In this document: positions 55,934 to 64,000 of the stretch, piece after piece
Layout: the number at the start of each line of letters is the position of its first letter
How positions within the stretch are numbered: position 1 is the stretch's first letter
From: Microbacterium sp. APC 3901
GTDB taxonomy: Bacteria > Actinomycetota > Actinomycetes > Actinomycetales > Microbacteriaceae
Length of the DNA stretch: 64,000 bases
Direction of reading: 5' to 3'
Assembly (NCBI RefSeq): GCF_030407765.1
Contig: NZ_JASDCU010000009.1
Span: forward strand, 119,753-183,752
Notes under the pieces: generated by a model
What the model saw: the letters and a program-made list of their open reading frames with translations, nothing else
Databases searched by the model: none
What the model was told of the DNA's origin: nothing
Translations under genes and position numbers: made by a program

Positions 55934-57340
55934 TCACACGGGGCGGTCGCCTCCCGGGCCGTCGCTGCCGTCGGAGTCCTGCTCGCCCTCCGATCTCTCG
56001 GGCTGCTCACCGGAGAAGTCGTCGCCGTCGAGCAGACGCGCCAGTGCCTCGTCGAATTCATCTGCGACAGGCTGCTCACCACGCGCGCTCGCCTGGAGCC
56101 GTGCGACAAGGGCAGACGGGTCGTCGATGTCCTCCGACGTGGGCATGAGGTCGGGGTAGTCCCACAGGGCGTCGCGCCCTGCGATGCCCACGGCGTCGGT
56201 CACGGCCTGCCACATCGCCGACGCCTCGCGCAGTCGACGAGGCCGCAGCTTGAGGCCCACGAGGGCGCCGAGAGCATCTTCAGCGGGTCCGCCCACCGCG
56301 CGGCGGCGGCGGGCCGCCTCGGCGATCCGAGAACCGTCAGGCAGCCGAGAGGTGGCCTGCGCCGTCACGACGTCGACCCAGCCGTCGATCGTCGCCACGA
56401 GATTCTCGAGACGAGCGAGTGCCTCGCGCTGCGCCTCCGTCTGCGTGGGCAGCAGAGCGCCGCCCTCGATCGCGGCGCGGAGCTCTTCGGGGTTCGACGG
56501 GTCGAGGCGGCTCGCGACGTCTTCGAGCGCATCCACATCGACCGTGACTCCACGGGCGAAATCGGTGATCTGCGCCATGACGTGCAGGTGCAGCCACTTC
56601 GAATGGCGATAGAGCCGTGCGTAGGCGAGCTCGCGGGTCGCCAGGTAGAGCGTGATCTGGTCTTCGGGGATCTCGAGACCTTCGCCGAACGCCGTCAGAT
56701 TCTGCGGGATGACGGCCGCGGTTCCGGCCGGAAGCACGGGGATGCCGACATCTCCGCCAGACACCACCTCGAGCGCCAGGTTGCCGAGCACCTGCCCGAA
56801 CTGGGCGGCGAACACCGAGCCGCCGAGACCGCGCATGAGCTTCCCGGCGCCTTGCACGACGTCGCGCATGTCCTCGGGCACCTGCGTGTCGAGGGCGCTG
56901 GTGAGCGCATCGGCGATGCTCGTCGACACGGGGTCGGCGATCTCCTTCCACACGGGCAGGGTCGCTTCGACCCATTCGCCGCGCGTCATCGCCTTGGGTG
57001 ACTCGCCGAGCTCGGAGATCGTCGTCGCCTCACCGAGCCACAGATCGGCGAGTGCGAACGAGTCGACGAGCGAACTCCGCGAGCCGTCGGTGATGCCGAG
57101 ACCGTCGCGGTTGGCGATGTGCAGGGCCTGACGCAGCGCGTTCTCCCAGGCATCACCGCCGAACGCGCCCTGCAGCTGCGCCATGATCGTCTGCATCATC
57201 GCCGGGTCGAACTGGATCCCATCCATGCCCGCGAAGGCGTTCTGCAGCGCCTCGGGGTCGATATCGCCGGCGCCCTGGCCGGACATCATTCGTCGGAGGA
57301 ACTCCTGGAAGTCCTCGGGGGTCGGGTCGTTGTCTGACAT
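55934..57340 (-). CDS. DUF2342 zinc-dependent metalloprotease-like protein
   Basis: A 468-residue protein of the DUF2342 family, widespread in actinobacteria. Landmarks: MMSGQGAGDIDPEALQNAFAG near the N-terminus, the conserved LSGQVLG-like segment FAAQFGQVLGNLALEV, and the central YLATRELAYARLYRHSKWLH with LHVMAQITDFARGVTVD. A zinc-protease activity is assigned to the family by fold; I do not see a simple HExxH. The tail is acidic. ATG 57340 opens it; it is divergent from the PDZ protein gene (118 bases apart). Confidence 0.85.
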   Translation of the reverse strand: MSDNDPTPEDFQEFLRRMMSGQGAGDIDPEALQNAFAGMDGIQFDPAMMQTIMAQLQGAFGGDAWENALRQALHIANRDGLGITDGSRSSLVDSFALADLWLGEATTISELGESPKAMTRGEWVEATLPVWKEIADPVSTSIADALTSALDTQVPEDMRDVVQGAGKLMRGLGGSVFAAQFGQVLGNLALEVVSGGDVGIPVLPAGTAAVIPQNLTAFGEGLEIPEDQITLYLATRELAYARLYRHSKWLHLHVMAQITDFARGVTVDVDALEDVASRLDPSNPEELRAAIEGGALLPTQTEAQREALARLENLVATIDGWVDVVTAQATSRLPDGSRIAEAARRRRAVGGPAEDALGALVGLKLRPRRLREASAMWQAVTDAVGIAGRDALWDYPDLMPTSEDIDDPSALVARLQASARGEQPVADEFDEALARLLDGDDFSGEQPERSEGEQDSDGSDGPGGDRPV

Positions 57341-57457
57341 GTCGCTCGCCTCTCAGCACGCCTAAAGCCGTGGCATCTACGCTAGTCACAGGATCGGCCG
57401 CGAGACCCCTGAGCGGGCAGATCGCTGTACGCCGCCCGCGAACGACGGAGGAACCCT

Positions 57458-58552
57458 GTGGATCGAACCCGGCCTGTGAAGCTCGGACTGGGAGTCTGGG
57501 CGCTGGTCGTCGCGCTGATCGCGCTCGTCGTGTTGACCTTCCTCCCGACGCCGTACGTCATCCAGCGTCCCGGCCCGGTCTACGACACCCTCGGCACTGC
57601 GGCCGGCGCGGACGGCGAGCAGGTCCCCCTCATCCAGGTCGAGGGCACCGAGACCTTCGAGACCGCCGGGTCGCTCGACCTCACGACGGTGCAGGTCGTC
57701 GGCAATCGCGAGCGCACGCCGAGCTGGTTCGAACTCGCTCTGGCCTGGACGGATTCCTCGCGAGCGGTGGTCCCGCTCGACTCGGTGTTCCCCGAGGGGG
57801 TCACGACCGAGCAGCGAGACGAGCGCAACGCCACGCTCATGGTCGACTCGCAGCACGAGGCGACCGCCGCGGCGCTCGGCGAGCTCGGGTACGACACCGG
57901 AGCCGAAGTCGTCGTGCAGGACGTCGTCGAGGATGCGCCCGCCGAGGGTGCTCTCGAAGCCGAAGATGTCATCACCGCCGTCGACGGCGCCGCGGTGACC
58001 TCGGCCAAGCAACTGCGTCAGGCGATCCAGGATGCAGCCGGCGCACCTGTCGAGCTCACGGTGCAGCGGGCCGGCGAAGAGCAGGTCGTGGAGGTGACCC
58101 CCGCGAAGCAGACCGACGGAGAAGTGACGACGTGGCTGATCGGCGTCACCCTGCGCACCGACTACGACTTCGAGATCGATGTGACGCTCCAGCTCGACAA
58201 CGTCGGCGGCCCGAGCGCCGGGATGATGTTCGCGCTCGGCATCATCGACACCGTGACCGAGGGACAGCTCAACGGCGGAGAGAACGTCGCCGGTACCGGA
58301 ACGATCGAAGCCGACGGCACCGTCGGGCCGATCGGCGGCATCCGGCAGAAGCTCTATGGCGCACGTGATGCCGGGGCGGACTACTTCCTCGCACCGTCGA
58401 CGAACTGCGACGAGGTCGTGGGCCACGTGCCGGACGGCCTCACCGTGATCAGCACCTCGACGCTGGAGGAATCGCTCGCGGCGCTCGACGTGATCGCCGA
58501 GGGCGGCGACGTCGGATCGCTTCCGTCGTGCGACGTCGTGACCTCCCCGTGA
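57458..58552 (+). CDS. PDZ domain and Lon-like protease, YlbL family
   Basis: A 364-residue protein from GTG 57458. One N-terminal membrane helix (GVWALVVALIALVVLTFLP), a PDZ domain (about residues 145-215), and a C-terminal Lon-type (S16) protease domain with Ser253 in GPSAGMMFAL and Lys298 in GGIRQKLYGAR, forming the expected Ser-Lys dyad. The domain would lie on the outside of the membrane. It belongs to the YlbL family, found beside DUF2342 and UPF0182 genes in actinobacteria, as here. Confidence 0.93.
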   Translation: MDRTRPVKLGLGVWALVVALIALVVLTFLPTPYVIQRPGPVYDTLGTAAGADGEQVPLIQVEGTETFETAGSLDLTTVQVVGNRERTPSWFELALAWTDSSRAVVPLDSVFPEGVTTEQRDERNATLMVDSQHEATAAALGELGYDTGAEVVVQDVVEDAPAEGALEAEDVITAVDGAAVTSAKQLRQAIQDAAGAPVELTVQRAGEEQVVEVTPAKQTDGEVTTWLIGVTLRTDYDFEIDVTLQLDNVGGPSAGMMFALGIIDTVTEGQLNGGENVAGTGTIEADGTVGPIGGIRQKLYGARDAGADYFLAPSTNCDEVVGHVPDGLTVISTSTLEESLAALDVIAEGGDVGSLPSCDVVTSP

Positions 58553-58598
58553 CAGGGATGACAGCCGCAGCACAGTAAGGCGTGCCTAGGATGGGGAG

Positions 58599-61496
58599 GT
58601 GACCTCGACTTCTGCACCGAACCCGGCCACTCCCCGAACCTCACGACGGATCTTCGGCATCTCGTTGGCGATCATCGCCGCACTGATCGCCGCCTTCTTC
58701 ATCTTCGCGTCGCTCTACACCGAATACCTCTGGTTCGACCAGGTGGGCTTCGAGGGAGTTCTCACCACCCAATGGATCGCCACGGCGGTGATGTTCGTCG
58801 TCGGATTCCTCGGCATGGCAGTGCCGCTGTTCGTGGCCATTCAGCTCGCGTACCGCCTGCGCCCCGTCTACGTGCGGCTCAGCTCGCAGCTGGACAGGTA
58901 CCAGGAGGTCATCGAGCCGCTCCGCCGCCTCGCGATGTGGGGCATGCCGATCTTCTTCGGCCTGTTCGCGGGCTTCTCCGCAGCCAGCCAGTGGAAGACC
59001 GTATGGCTGTGGGTGAACGGCGTCGCCACCGACACGGTCGATCCGCAGTTCGGCGTGGACACGGGCTTCTACATGTTCGCGATGCCCTTCTACTCGATCC
59101 TCCTGGCCTTCGTGTCGGCGGTCCTGCTGCTCACGCTCATCGTGACTGCCCTGGTGTCCTACCTCTACGGGTCCGTCCGGATCGGCCAGGGCGAGCTGCG
59201 CATCTCGAAGCCCGCTCGCATCCAGCTCGCGATCATCGCCGGCCTCTACCTGCTCGTGCAGGCGGCGAGCCTGTGGCTCGACCGCTACAAGACCCTCGTC
59301 GCTCAGGACGACCGCATCGTCGGCCCCGCCTACACCGGCGTCAACGCGACGATCCCCGGTCTCGCGATCCTCACGATCATCGCCGCGATCGTGGCCGTCC
59401 TCTTCTTCGTCACGGCCGTCATCGGTCGCTGGCGCTTCCCGCTCGCGGCGACCGCACTGCTCATCGTCGCCTCGCTCGTGGTGGGCGTCGGCTTCCCCTG
59501 GGCGGTGACCACATTCCAGGTGGCCCCGAACCAGAACGCCTACCAGGCCGAGTTCTACCAGCGGAACATCGACGGCACCAAGGAGGCGTACGGGGTCGCC
59601 GATCTCGAGACGACGCCGTTCGAGGCCGAGACCGACGCCGAGGCCGGTCAACTGCGCGAAGATGCTGAGACCACGGCATCCATCCGCATCGTCGACCCCG
59701 CCGTGATCAGCCCGGCTGTGCGCCAGCTCGAGCAGTACCGCGGGTACTACCAGTTCCAGCAGAATCTCGACGTCGACCGCTACGAGATCGACGGCGAGAT
59801 GCAGGACACCGTGGTATCCGTGCGTGACCTCGACATGGAAGGCGTCGACGTCAGCAACTGGAACAACCGTGCCGCCGTGTACACCCACGGCTACGGACTG
59901 GTGGTCGCAGCGGGCAACCAGCGCACGAGCGACGGAGAGCCGGTCTTCCTCGAGCGAGGGATCCCGTCAGCGGGCTTCCTCACCGATCAGGAGGAGTTCG
60001 AGCCCCGCGTGTACTTCGGCGAGAACTCGCCCGAGTACTCGATCGTGGGCTCACCGGACGGCACCGACCCCGTCGAGATCGACTACCCGCGCGGCAAGGA
60101 CGGCTCGAACGAGACCAAGACCACGTTCGAAGGCGACGGCGGACCGCAGATCGGCAACACCTTCACGAAGCTGCTCTACGCCCTGAAGTTCCAGTCGGAG
60201 CAGATCCTGTTCTCCAACCTGGTGAACGAGGAATCGCAGATCCTCTACGACCGCGATCCCAAGACGCGTGTGCAGAAGGTCGCGCCGTACCTCGAGCTCG
60301 ACAGCGACCCGTACCCCAGCGTGGTCGACGGACGCGTCGTCTGGATCGTCGACGGCTACACGACGAGCGCGACCTACCCGTATTCGACGAATGTGAGTCT
60401 GTCGGAGGCGATCGCCGACTCGAACCTCCCGTCGCCGACGCTCGCGATCGACGACATCAACTACATCCGCAACTCGGTCAAGGCGACGGTCGACGCCTAC
60501 GACGGCTCAGTGACGCTGTACGCGTGGGACGAAGAGGATCCCGTGCTGCAGACGTGGCAGAACATCTACCCGTCGACGCTGAAGCCCGTGAGCGACATGT
60601 CGGCTGATCTGATGAGCCACGTGCGGTACCCGACCGATCTTTTCAAGGTCCAGCGCGACATCCTCGGGATCTACCACATCGACACCGCTGGCTCGTTCGC
60701 ACAGCAGGACAACCGTTGGCAGACGCCCAACGACCCGCGCAGCGACGCGGTACTGCAGCCGCCGTACTACCTGACGATGCAGATGCCGGGGCAGGACTCT
60801 CCGCGGTTCTCGATGTTCTCGACCTTCATCCCGTCGGCGACGGGGAGCGGCGGCAACCGCGACGTGCTGATGGGCTACCTCGCCGTGGACTCGGATGCAG
60901 GGTCGGAAGCGGGTGTGAAGGCCGAAGGCTACGGTCAGCTGCGGATGCTCGAGATCGACACCGATACGACGGTGCCCGGCCCTGGCCAGGTGCAGAACAC
61001 CTACAACTCCGACACTGCCGTGGTGCCGCAGCTCAACCTGCTGCAGCAGGGAGAGTCCGAGGTGCTCTACGGCAACCTGCTGACGCTGCCCGTCGGCGGC
61101 GGTCTGCTCTACGTGCAGCCGGTCTACGTGCAGTCCTCTGAGGGCACGAAGCTTCCTCGTCTGCAGAAGGTCCTCGTGGCCTTCGGCGACAAGGTCGCGT
61201 TCGAAGACACGCTGACCGCGGCGCTGGACACGCTGTTCGGCGGCGACGCGGGTGCCGCCGGTGGAGACGACCAGGTCGAGCCGACCGAGCCGGACCCAGA
61301 CACCGGTGAGGTCCCCGCCGAACCGACCGTGCCGACCGACGTCGAGGCGGAAGCCCTCGCGGCAGCACAGCAGGCGCTGACCGACCGCGAGGCCGCTCTC
61401 AAGGAAGGCGACCTGACCAAGTTCGCCGAGGCTGACAAGCGGCTCACCGATGCGGTGAACACGCTGCTCGGACTGGAAGAGACCGCGGGGGAGTAA
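58599..61496 (+). CDS. UPF0182 family large membrane protein
   Basis: A 965-residue protein from GTG 58599. Seven hydrophobic segments occupy about residues 18-320 (for example LAIIAALIAAFFIFASLYTE, then the ATAVMFVVGFLGMAVPLFVA segment). A large extracytoplasmic domain follows, with the family-typical APNQNAYQAEFYQRNIDGT and the YTTSATYPYSTNVSLSEAI region. The acidic Pro-rich C-terminus (EPTEPDPDTGEVPAEPTVP) ends in a coiled-coil-like helical tail. Function unknown despite wide conservation. Confidence 0.95.
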   Translation: MTSTSAPNPATPRTSRRIFGISLAIIAALIAAFFIFASLYTEYLWFDQVGFEGVLTTQWIATAVMFVVGFLGMAVPLFVAIQLAYRLRPVYVRLSSQLDRYQEVIEPLRRLAMWGMPIFFGLFAGFSAASQWKTVWLWVNGVATDTVDPQFGVDTGFYMFAMPFYSILLAFVSAVLLLTLIVTALVSYLYGSVRIGQGELRISKPARIQLAIIAGLYLLVQAASLWLDRYKTLVAQDDRIVGPAYTGVNATIPGLAILTIIAAIVAVLFFVTAVIGRWRFPLAATALLIVASLVVGVGFPWAVTTFQVAPNQNAYQAEFYQRNIDGTKEAYGVADLETTPFEAETDAEAGQLREDAETTASIRIVDPAVISPAVRQLEQYRGYYQFQQNLDVDRYEIDGEMQDTVVSVRDLDMEGVDVSNWNNRAAVYTHGYGLVVAAGNQRTSDGEPVFLERGIPSAGFLTDQEEFEPRVYFGENSPEYSIVGSPDGTDPVEIDYPRGKDGSNETKTTFEGDGGPQIGNTFTKLLYALKFQSEQILFSNLVNEESQILYDRDPKTRVQKVAPYLELDSDPYPSVVDGRVVWIVDGYTTSATYPYSTNVSLSEAIADSNLPSPTLAIDDINYIRNSVKATVDAYDGSVTLYAWDEEDPVLQTWQNIYPSTLKPVSDMSADLMSHVRYPTDLFKVQRDILGIYHIDTAGSFAQQDNRWQTPNDPRSDAVLQPPYYLTMQMPGQDSPRFSMFSTFIPSATGSGGNRDVLMGYLAVDSDAGSEAGVKAEGYGQLRMLEIDTDTTVPGPGQVQNTYNSDTAVVPQLNLLQQGESEVLYGNLLTLPVGGGLLYVQPVYVQSSEGTKLPRLQKVLVAFGDKVAFEDTLTAALDTLFGGDAGAAGGDDQVEPTEPDPDTGEVPAEPTVPTDVEAEALAAAQQALTDREAALKEGDLTKFAEADKRLTDAVNTLLGLEETAGE

Positions 61497-61508
61497 CCTT
61501 CCGCACCC

Positions 61509-61542
61509 ACGGATGCCGTCCCTCGAGAGGGGCGGCATCCGT
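61509..61542 (+). terminator. Terminator of the UPF0182 gene
   Basis: A 15-bp stem with one G-T pair (61509-61523 with 61528-61542) and a CGAG loop, 13 bases after the stop, followed by CGTTTCC. The convergent gene at 61600 lies 58 bases beyond. Confidence 0.7.
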
Positions 61543-61599
61543 CGTTTCCGGCCGGCCCGTTCGCAGCCTCGGAGGACACCGCGGCGGTAGGCGGCTCGG

Positions 61600-62190
61600 T
61601 CAGTTCGCGTCGTAGCGGCACGTGACCGCGCCGGTGCCGCTCAGTTCGACGACCAACTCGCCGTTCCACAGGATCTGACAGCTCACGGTCGAGTCCGAGT
61701 CGTCGTCCGGAGCGGTGACGGCGATCTCGGCCGAATCTCCGGTCGTCGTGTACTGCTTCCAGCCGCTGGAGGCCCACTCCTCGTCGTATGACTGCGTGTC
61801 ATCCGCAAACGAGACCATGAAGGTGGGGCCGCCCGTGGCGCGCACCTCGACCTGGTTGAGCCCGTTTCCGCCCAGTACGCCGAAGGCCATCACGACCACC
61901 AGAACGAGATCGATGACGAGTGCGATCGCTGCGACGATGACGGCCGCCGTTCCCGTGCGGGGCATGCCGGAGCGGTTGCCTCGAATGCCCAGGAAGAGAG
62001 CGGCGATCGCCAGACACGCAGCCGCTGCCGCGAGAGGGAGCAGAGCAGCGATCGGGAAGAAGAGCACGATCAATGCGGCAGCGAGCAGCAGTGCCAGGGC
62101 GCCGGTCCAGATGCCGATGAGCGCTCGCCGTGATGAGCCGGACGCGGACGTGTGAGGGCTCTTCGCGGCGCTGTCGGGCGTCTGCATCAT
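61600..62190 (-). CDS. DUF4190-like small membrane protein with exported beta domain
   Basis: A 196-residue protein from ATG 62190, with GGAGG six bases before it. A polar N-terminus is followed by three membrane segments (ALIGIWTGALALLLAAALI; LLPLAAAAACLAIAALFLGI; AAVIVAAIALVIDLVLVVVM) and a 90-residue external part beginning VEVRATGGPTFMVSFAD. The latter contains a likely disulfide (cysteines in VSCQI and VTCRYD). The two-helix middle resembles DUF4190. Candidate -10 box TAGACT at 62264-62259 on the minus strand. Function unknown. Confidence 0.7.
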   Translation of the reverse strand: MMQTPDSAAKSPHTSASGSSRRALIGIWTGALALLLAAALIVLFFPIAALLPLAAAAACLAIAALFLGIRGNRSGMPRTGTAAVIVAAIALVIDLVLVVVMAFGVLGGNGLNQVEVRATGGPTFMVSFADDTQSYDEEWASSGWKQYTTTGDSAEIAVTAPDDDSDSTVSCQILWNGELVVELSGTGAVTCRYDAN

Positions 62191-62412
62191 GATGGACCTC
62201 CGGGTCGTTGTCATCGGCCGACCGTGCGGCGGTCGATGGTCGCGCCGTTCGGTTGGACAGTCTAGCCAGAGGCGCCACGTGTGAGCGATCGTCGTCCTGT
62301 CGCGAGCGAAGCGGCCGGGGATTCGATTAGTCTCTCGGAGAAGGTGCCCCGACGAGTCGAGAGAACGTTCGGCCGGCACCTCGTGGAATTCGAGACTGGA
62401 GGGGATCGAGAT

Positions 62413-63732
62413 ATGCCTGACTATTCGGAGCTGCCGGACATCATCGGCAAGATGAAGCGCGCTGCGATCGACTGTTTCATGGCGGATCAGGGCTTTCACC
62501 CGAACTGGGGTAATGACCAGATCTACGCGAAGTGGGGCTTCATGCTCAACTTCTACAATCGGCCGAATGCCGCAGGGGAGGGCGGCGGCGACGGAAACGG
62601 CGTGAACCACTCCGTCGCACCGGCGTTCGACGAGATCCGGGCCGCGATCGACTCGCGTGTCTCCAAGTGGCTGGACCTGCCTGACGGAGGCGACGCCTGC
62701 GAGGCTCCGGCGAGTGCGACCTCTGCGGCGGCGGCGATCCTCGGCACATCCGGCGCTGGCGCATCGGTGCAGAACACGGGCGCGATCGGGACCGCCAACG
62801 ACTCGGTGCACGAGATGATGGCCAACAAGATCGAGGGCAGCTTCAAGCCCGCCTTCATCGACAAGTACTACATTCAGTTCAAGTCCGTCACTCATGGTCT
62901 GGGCGACGCATGCGTGATCCTTCAGCTCAACTACAGCGCGCAGGCCGCCATGTGGCCCGCCGCACAACAGGACGTGGTGTCGATCTGCGACAGCGCCCGC
63001 GCTGCCTGGGATCAGAAGGCGGGCAATGCGGCAGCCGCCAACGGCACGCTCGTACTGACGGTCGTCGGAGCAGTCGCGGGTGTCGTCTCGGCGGTGGTGA
63101 CGGCCGGCACAGGGACAGTGGCCGCGGCGGCTGTGCTCGCAGGGATCGCGGGAGCGGTGAGCAGCGGGGTGCAGGGGATCGCCCGCGACGTCGTCATCTC
63201 CGGGAACACCTACCTCGACATCCTGAGCTCGCTCGATGAGGCGCTCGAGAAGCTCGATGAGGCGCTCGAGGCTCAGGAGAACAAGCTCAACGACGGGATG
63301 ACCGAAGCCGCGAGCATCATCCGATCCGACAATGCGACCTACAATCTCGACGCATTCGCTCTCGGGCCGTATCCGACCGGCGACGGCAGCATGAGCATGG
63401 ACAGGAGCAATGCGACCGTGGTGTCGAACAGCATGGGACGAATCGATACGGAGCTTGCCAGCGCGGCGGCGGCGCTCGGCAGTGCCCCGGCCGCGAACCC
63501 GACCCCGCGCAACGCCGGTGTCGGGCGCTCCTCGAACGGCACCCACTACGCAGCGAGTGATCTCTATGCGCTGACAGCGCGTTGCCTCGCACTCACCGTG
63601 GCCGAGTACGCCCGAGGTCACCAGCTGTTCGACGCGACGGTCGAGGACTACTTCTCGTCGGATGCGGCGGCTTCGCAGGAGGTTTCGCGCCTCCTCGCCG
63701 AAGAGATCCTCAGCGCGAACCTGGGGGTGTGA
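62413..63732 (+). CDS. Unrecognised 439-residue protein with hydrophobic Gly/Ala core
   Basis: From ATG 62413 (GGAGGGG upstream) the product has no signal peptide. Residues 1-95 are polar with MPDYSELPDIIGKMKRAAID; residues about 211-257 form a long hydrophobic Gly/Ala/Val stretch (VVGAVAGVVSAVVTAGTGTV, then AAAAVLAGIAGAVSSGV), followed by a charged helix (LDEALEKLDEALEAQENKL). The C-terminal 110 residues look helical and WXG100-like in composition, without a clear WXG turn (MGRIDTELASAAAALG). This pattern recalls type VII secretion substrates or alpha-pore-forming proteins, but I cannot assign a family. GTG 62281 would add 44 residues in front. A partner gene starts 4 bases after the stop. 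Confidence 0.6.
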   Translation: MPDYSELPDIIGKMKRAAIDCFMADQGFHPNWGNDQIYAKWGFMLNFYNRPNAAGEGGGDGNGVNHSVAPAFDEIRAAIDSRVSKWLDLPDGGDACEAPASATSAAAAILGTSGAGASVQNTGAIGTANDSVHEMMANKIEGSFKPAFIDKYYIQFKSVTHGLGDACVILQLNYSAQAAMWPAAQQDVVSICDSARAAWDQKAGNAAAANGTLVLTVVGAVAGVVSAVVTAGTGTVAAAAVLAGIAGAVSSGVQGIARDVVISGNTYLDILSSLDEALEKLDEALEAQENKLNDGMTEAASIIRSDNATYNLDAFALGPYPTGDGSMSMDRSNATVVSNSMGRIDTELASAAAALGSAPAANPTPRNAGVGRSSNGTHYAASDLYALTARCLALTVAEYARGHQLFDATVEDYFSSDAAASQEVSRLLAEEILSANLGV

Positions 63733-63736
63733 GCTG

Positions 63737-64000
63737 ATGGAGAGCCGTCATCTCGGCCCGATCGCCCTCGACGGCGGACCCGGCGGTGGTGCCATGAACG
63801 GCTCGGTGCCGTTCGAAGGGAAGGATGTGCAGGCGCGCATAGAGATCGATTTCCCCGACCGCTTCGACGAGTCCGTGCTCAATGACGTCGACATGGTTCT
63901 CGACAACCTCGCGTTCCTCGATGAGATGGCACGCACCACCATCGCCGAGGGAGTGCGACGCGACAGCTCGCCCGCGGCGGGCGTCTTCCGCACCTGGGAA
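63737..64000 (+). CDS. Partial gene downstream of the 439-residue protein
   Basis: The frame opens at ATG 63737, 4 bases after the previous stop, and runs off the window at codon 88. It begins MESRHLGPIALDGGPGGGAM, continues with VQARIEIDFPDRFDESVLND, and has a helical stretch LDNLAFLDEMARTTIAEGV. The short strand-then-helix pattern recalls DUF2004-like immunity proteins, but this is a weak impression. The tight spacing implies co-translation with the upstream gene, as for a chaperone, partner or immunity protein. Function not known. Confidence 0.55.
   Translation, partial: MESRHLGPIALDGGPGGGAMNGSVPFEGKDVQARIEIDFPDRFDESVLNDVDMVLDNLAFLDEMARTTIAEGVRRDSSPAAGVFRTWE

Overview
The window is GC-rich chromosomal DNA from an actinobacterium, most likely a Microbacteriaceae member close to Microbacterium. 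The evidence is the gene content: an AdnA/AdnB resection motor-nuclease pair next to NudC and a UvrD-type helicase, DUF3107 and DUF3117 small proteins, a UPF0182 giant membrane protein, a DUF2342 metalloprotease-like protein, a PDZ/Lon-like YlbL protein, TatB, TypA and the succinylase-type DapC/DapD/DapE enzymes. GTG starts and 1-8 base overlaps between neighbouring genes are frequent. I see no tRNA, rRNA, insertion sequence, prophage or CRISPR array.

Layout. 1-4577: five genes of a Dpp/Opp-type peptide ABC importer (binding protein truncated by the window edge, two permeases, two ATPases). 4594-9450: the glycine cleavage genes gcvT-gcvH-gcvP behind a tandem glycine riboswitch. 9461-15791: a small secreted protein, then a second Dpp/Opp importer with one double ATPase, and a PH-like membrane protein. 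15805-19655: a CPBP-family membrane protease, typA and a cell-wall transglycosylase-like protein. 19739-21402: an XRE-cupin regulator divergent from azlC-azlD, with an inverted repeat between them. 21438-28785: ferredoxin, dapC, citrate synthase, a DEAD-box RNA helicase, dapD and dapE. 28767-37640: a PIG-V-like membrane glycosyltransferase, DUF3117, an O-methyltransferase, tatB, a four-gene minus-strand operon (MgtE-N/CBS protein, DUF1003, Mrp, small membrane protein) and a four-gene plus-strand operon (stress protein, DUF4870, hydrolase, VOC protein).

37676-44330: an aminoglycoside-phosphotransferase remnant, aminopeptidase P, a membrane-anchored endonuclease/exonuclease/phosphatase-fold protein, a PHP phosphoesterase, a second DEAD-box helicase, a ferritin-like protein and DUF3107. 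44518-55859: a DNA repair block (adnA, adnB, nudC, uvrD2-like) interleaved with two minus-strand genes whose 3' ends overlap adnB and uvrD2: a phosphotransferase-fold protein lacking its catalytic loop, and an orphan cyclodehydratase/ThiF-like protein. 55934-61496: DUF2342, YlbL and UPF0182. 61600-64000: a small membrane protein, then an unrecognised 439-residue protein with a long hydrophobic glycine/alanine core and a tightly linked partner gene cut by the window end. That last pair is the least explained part of the window.

Most of the window is housekeeping. The items most worth a second look are the 62413-64000 gene pair, the catalytically degenerate phosphotransferase, the orphan cyclodehydratase-like gene with its zinc-ligand-like cysteines inside an antisense overlap, the riboswitch expression platform, and the azlCD operator.
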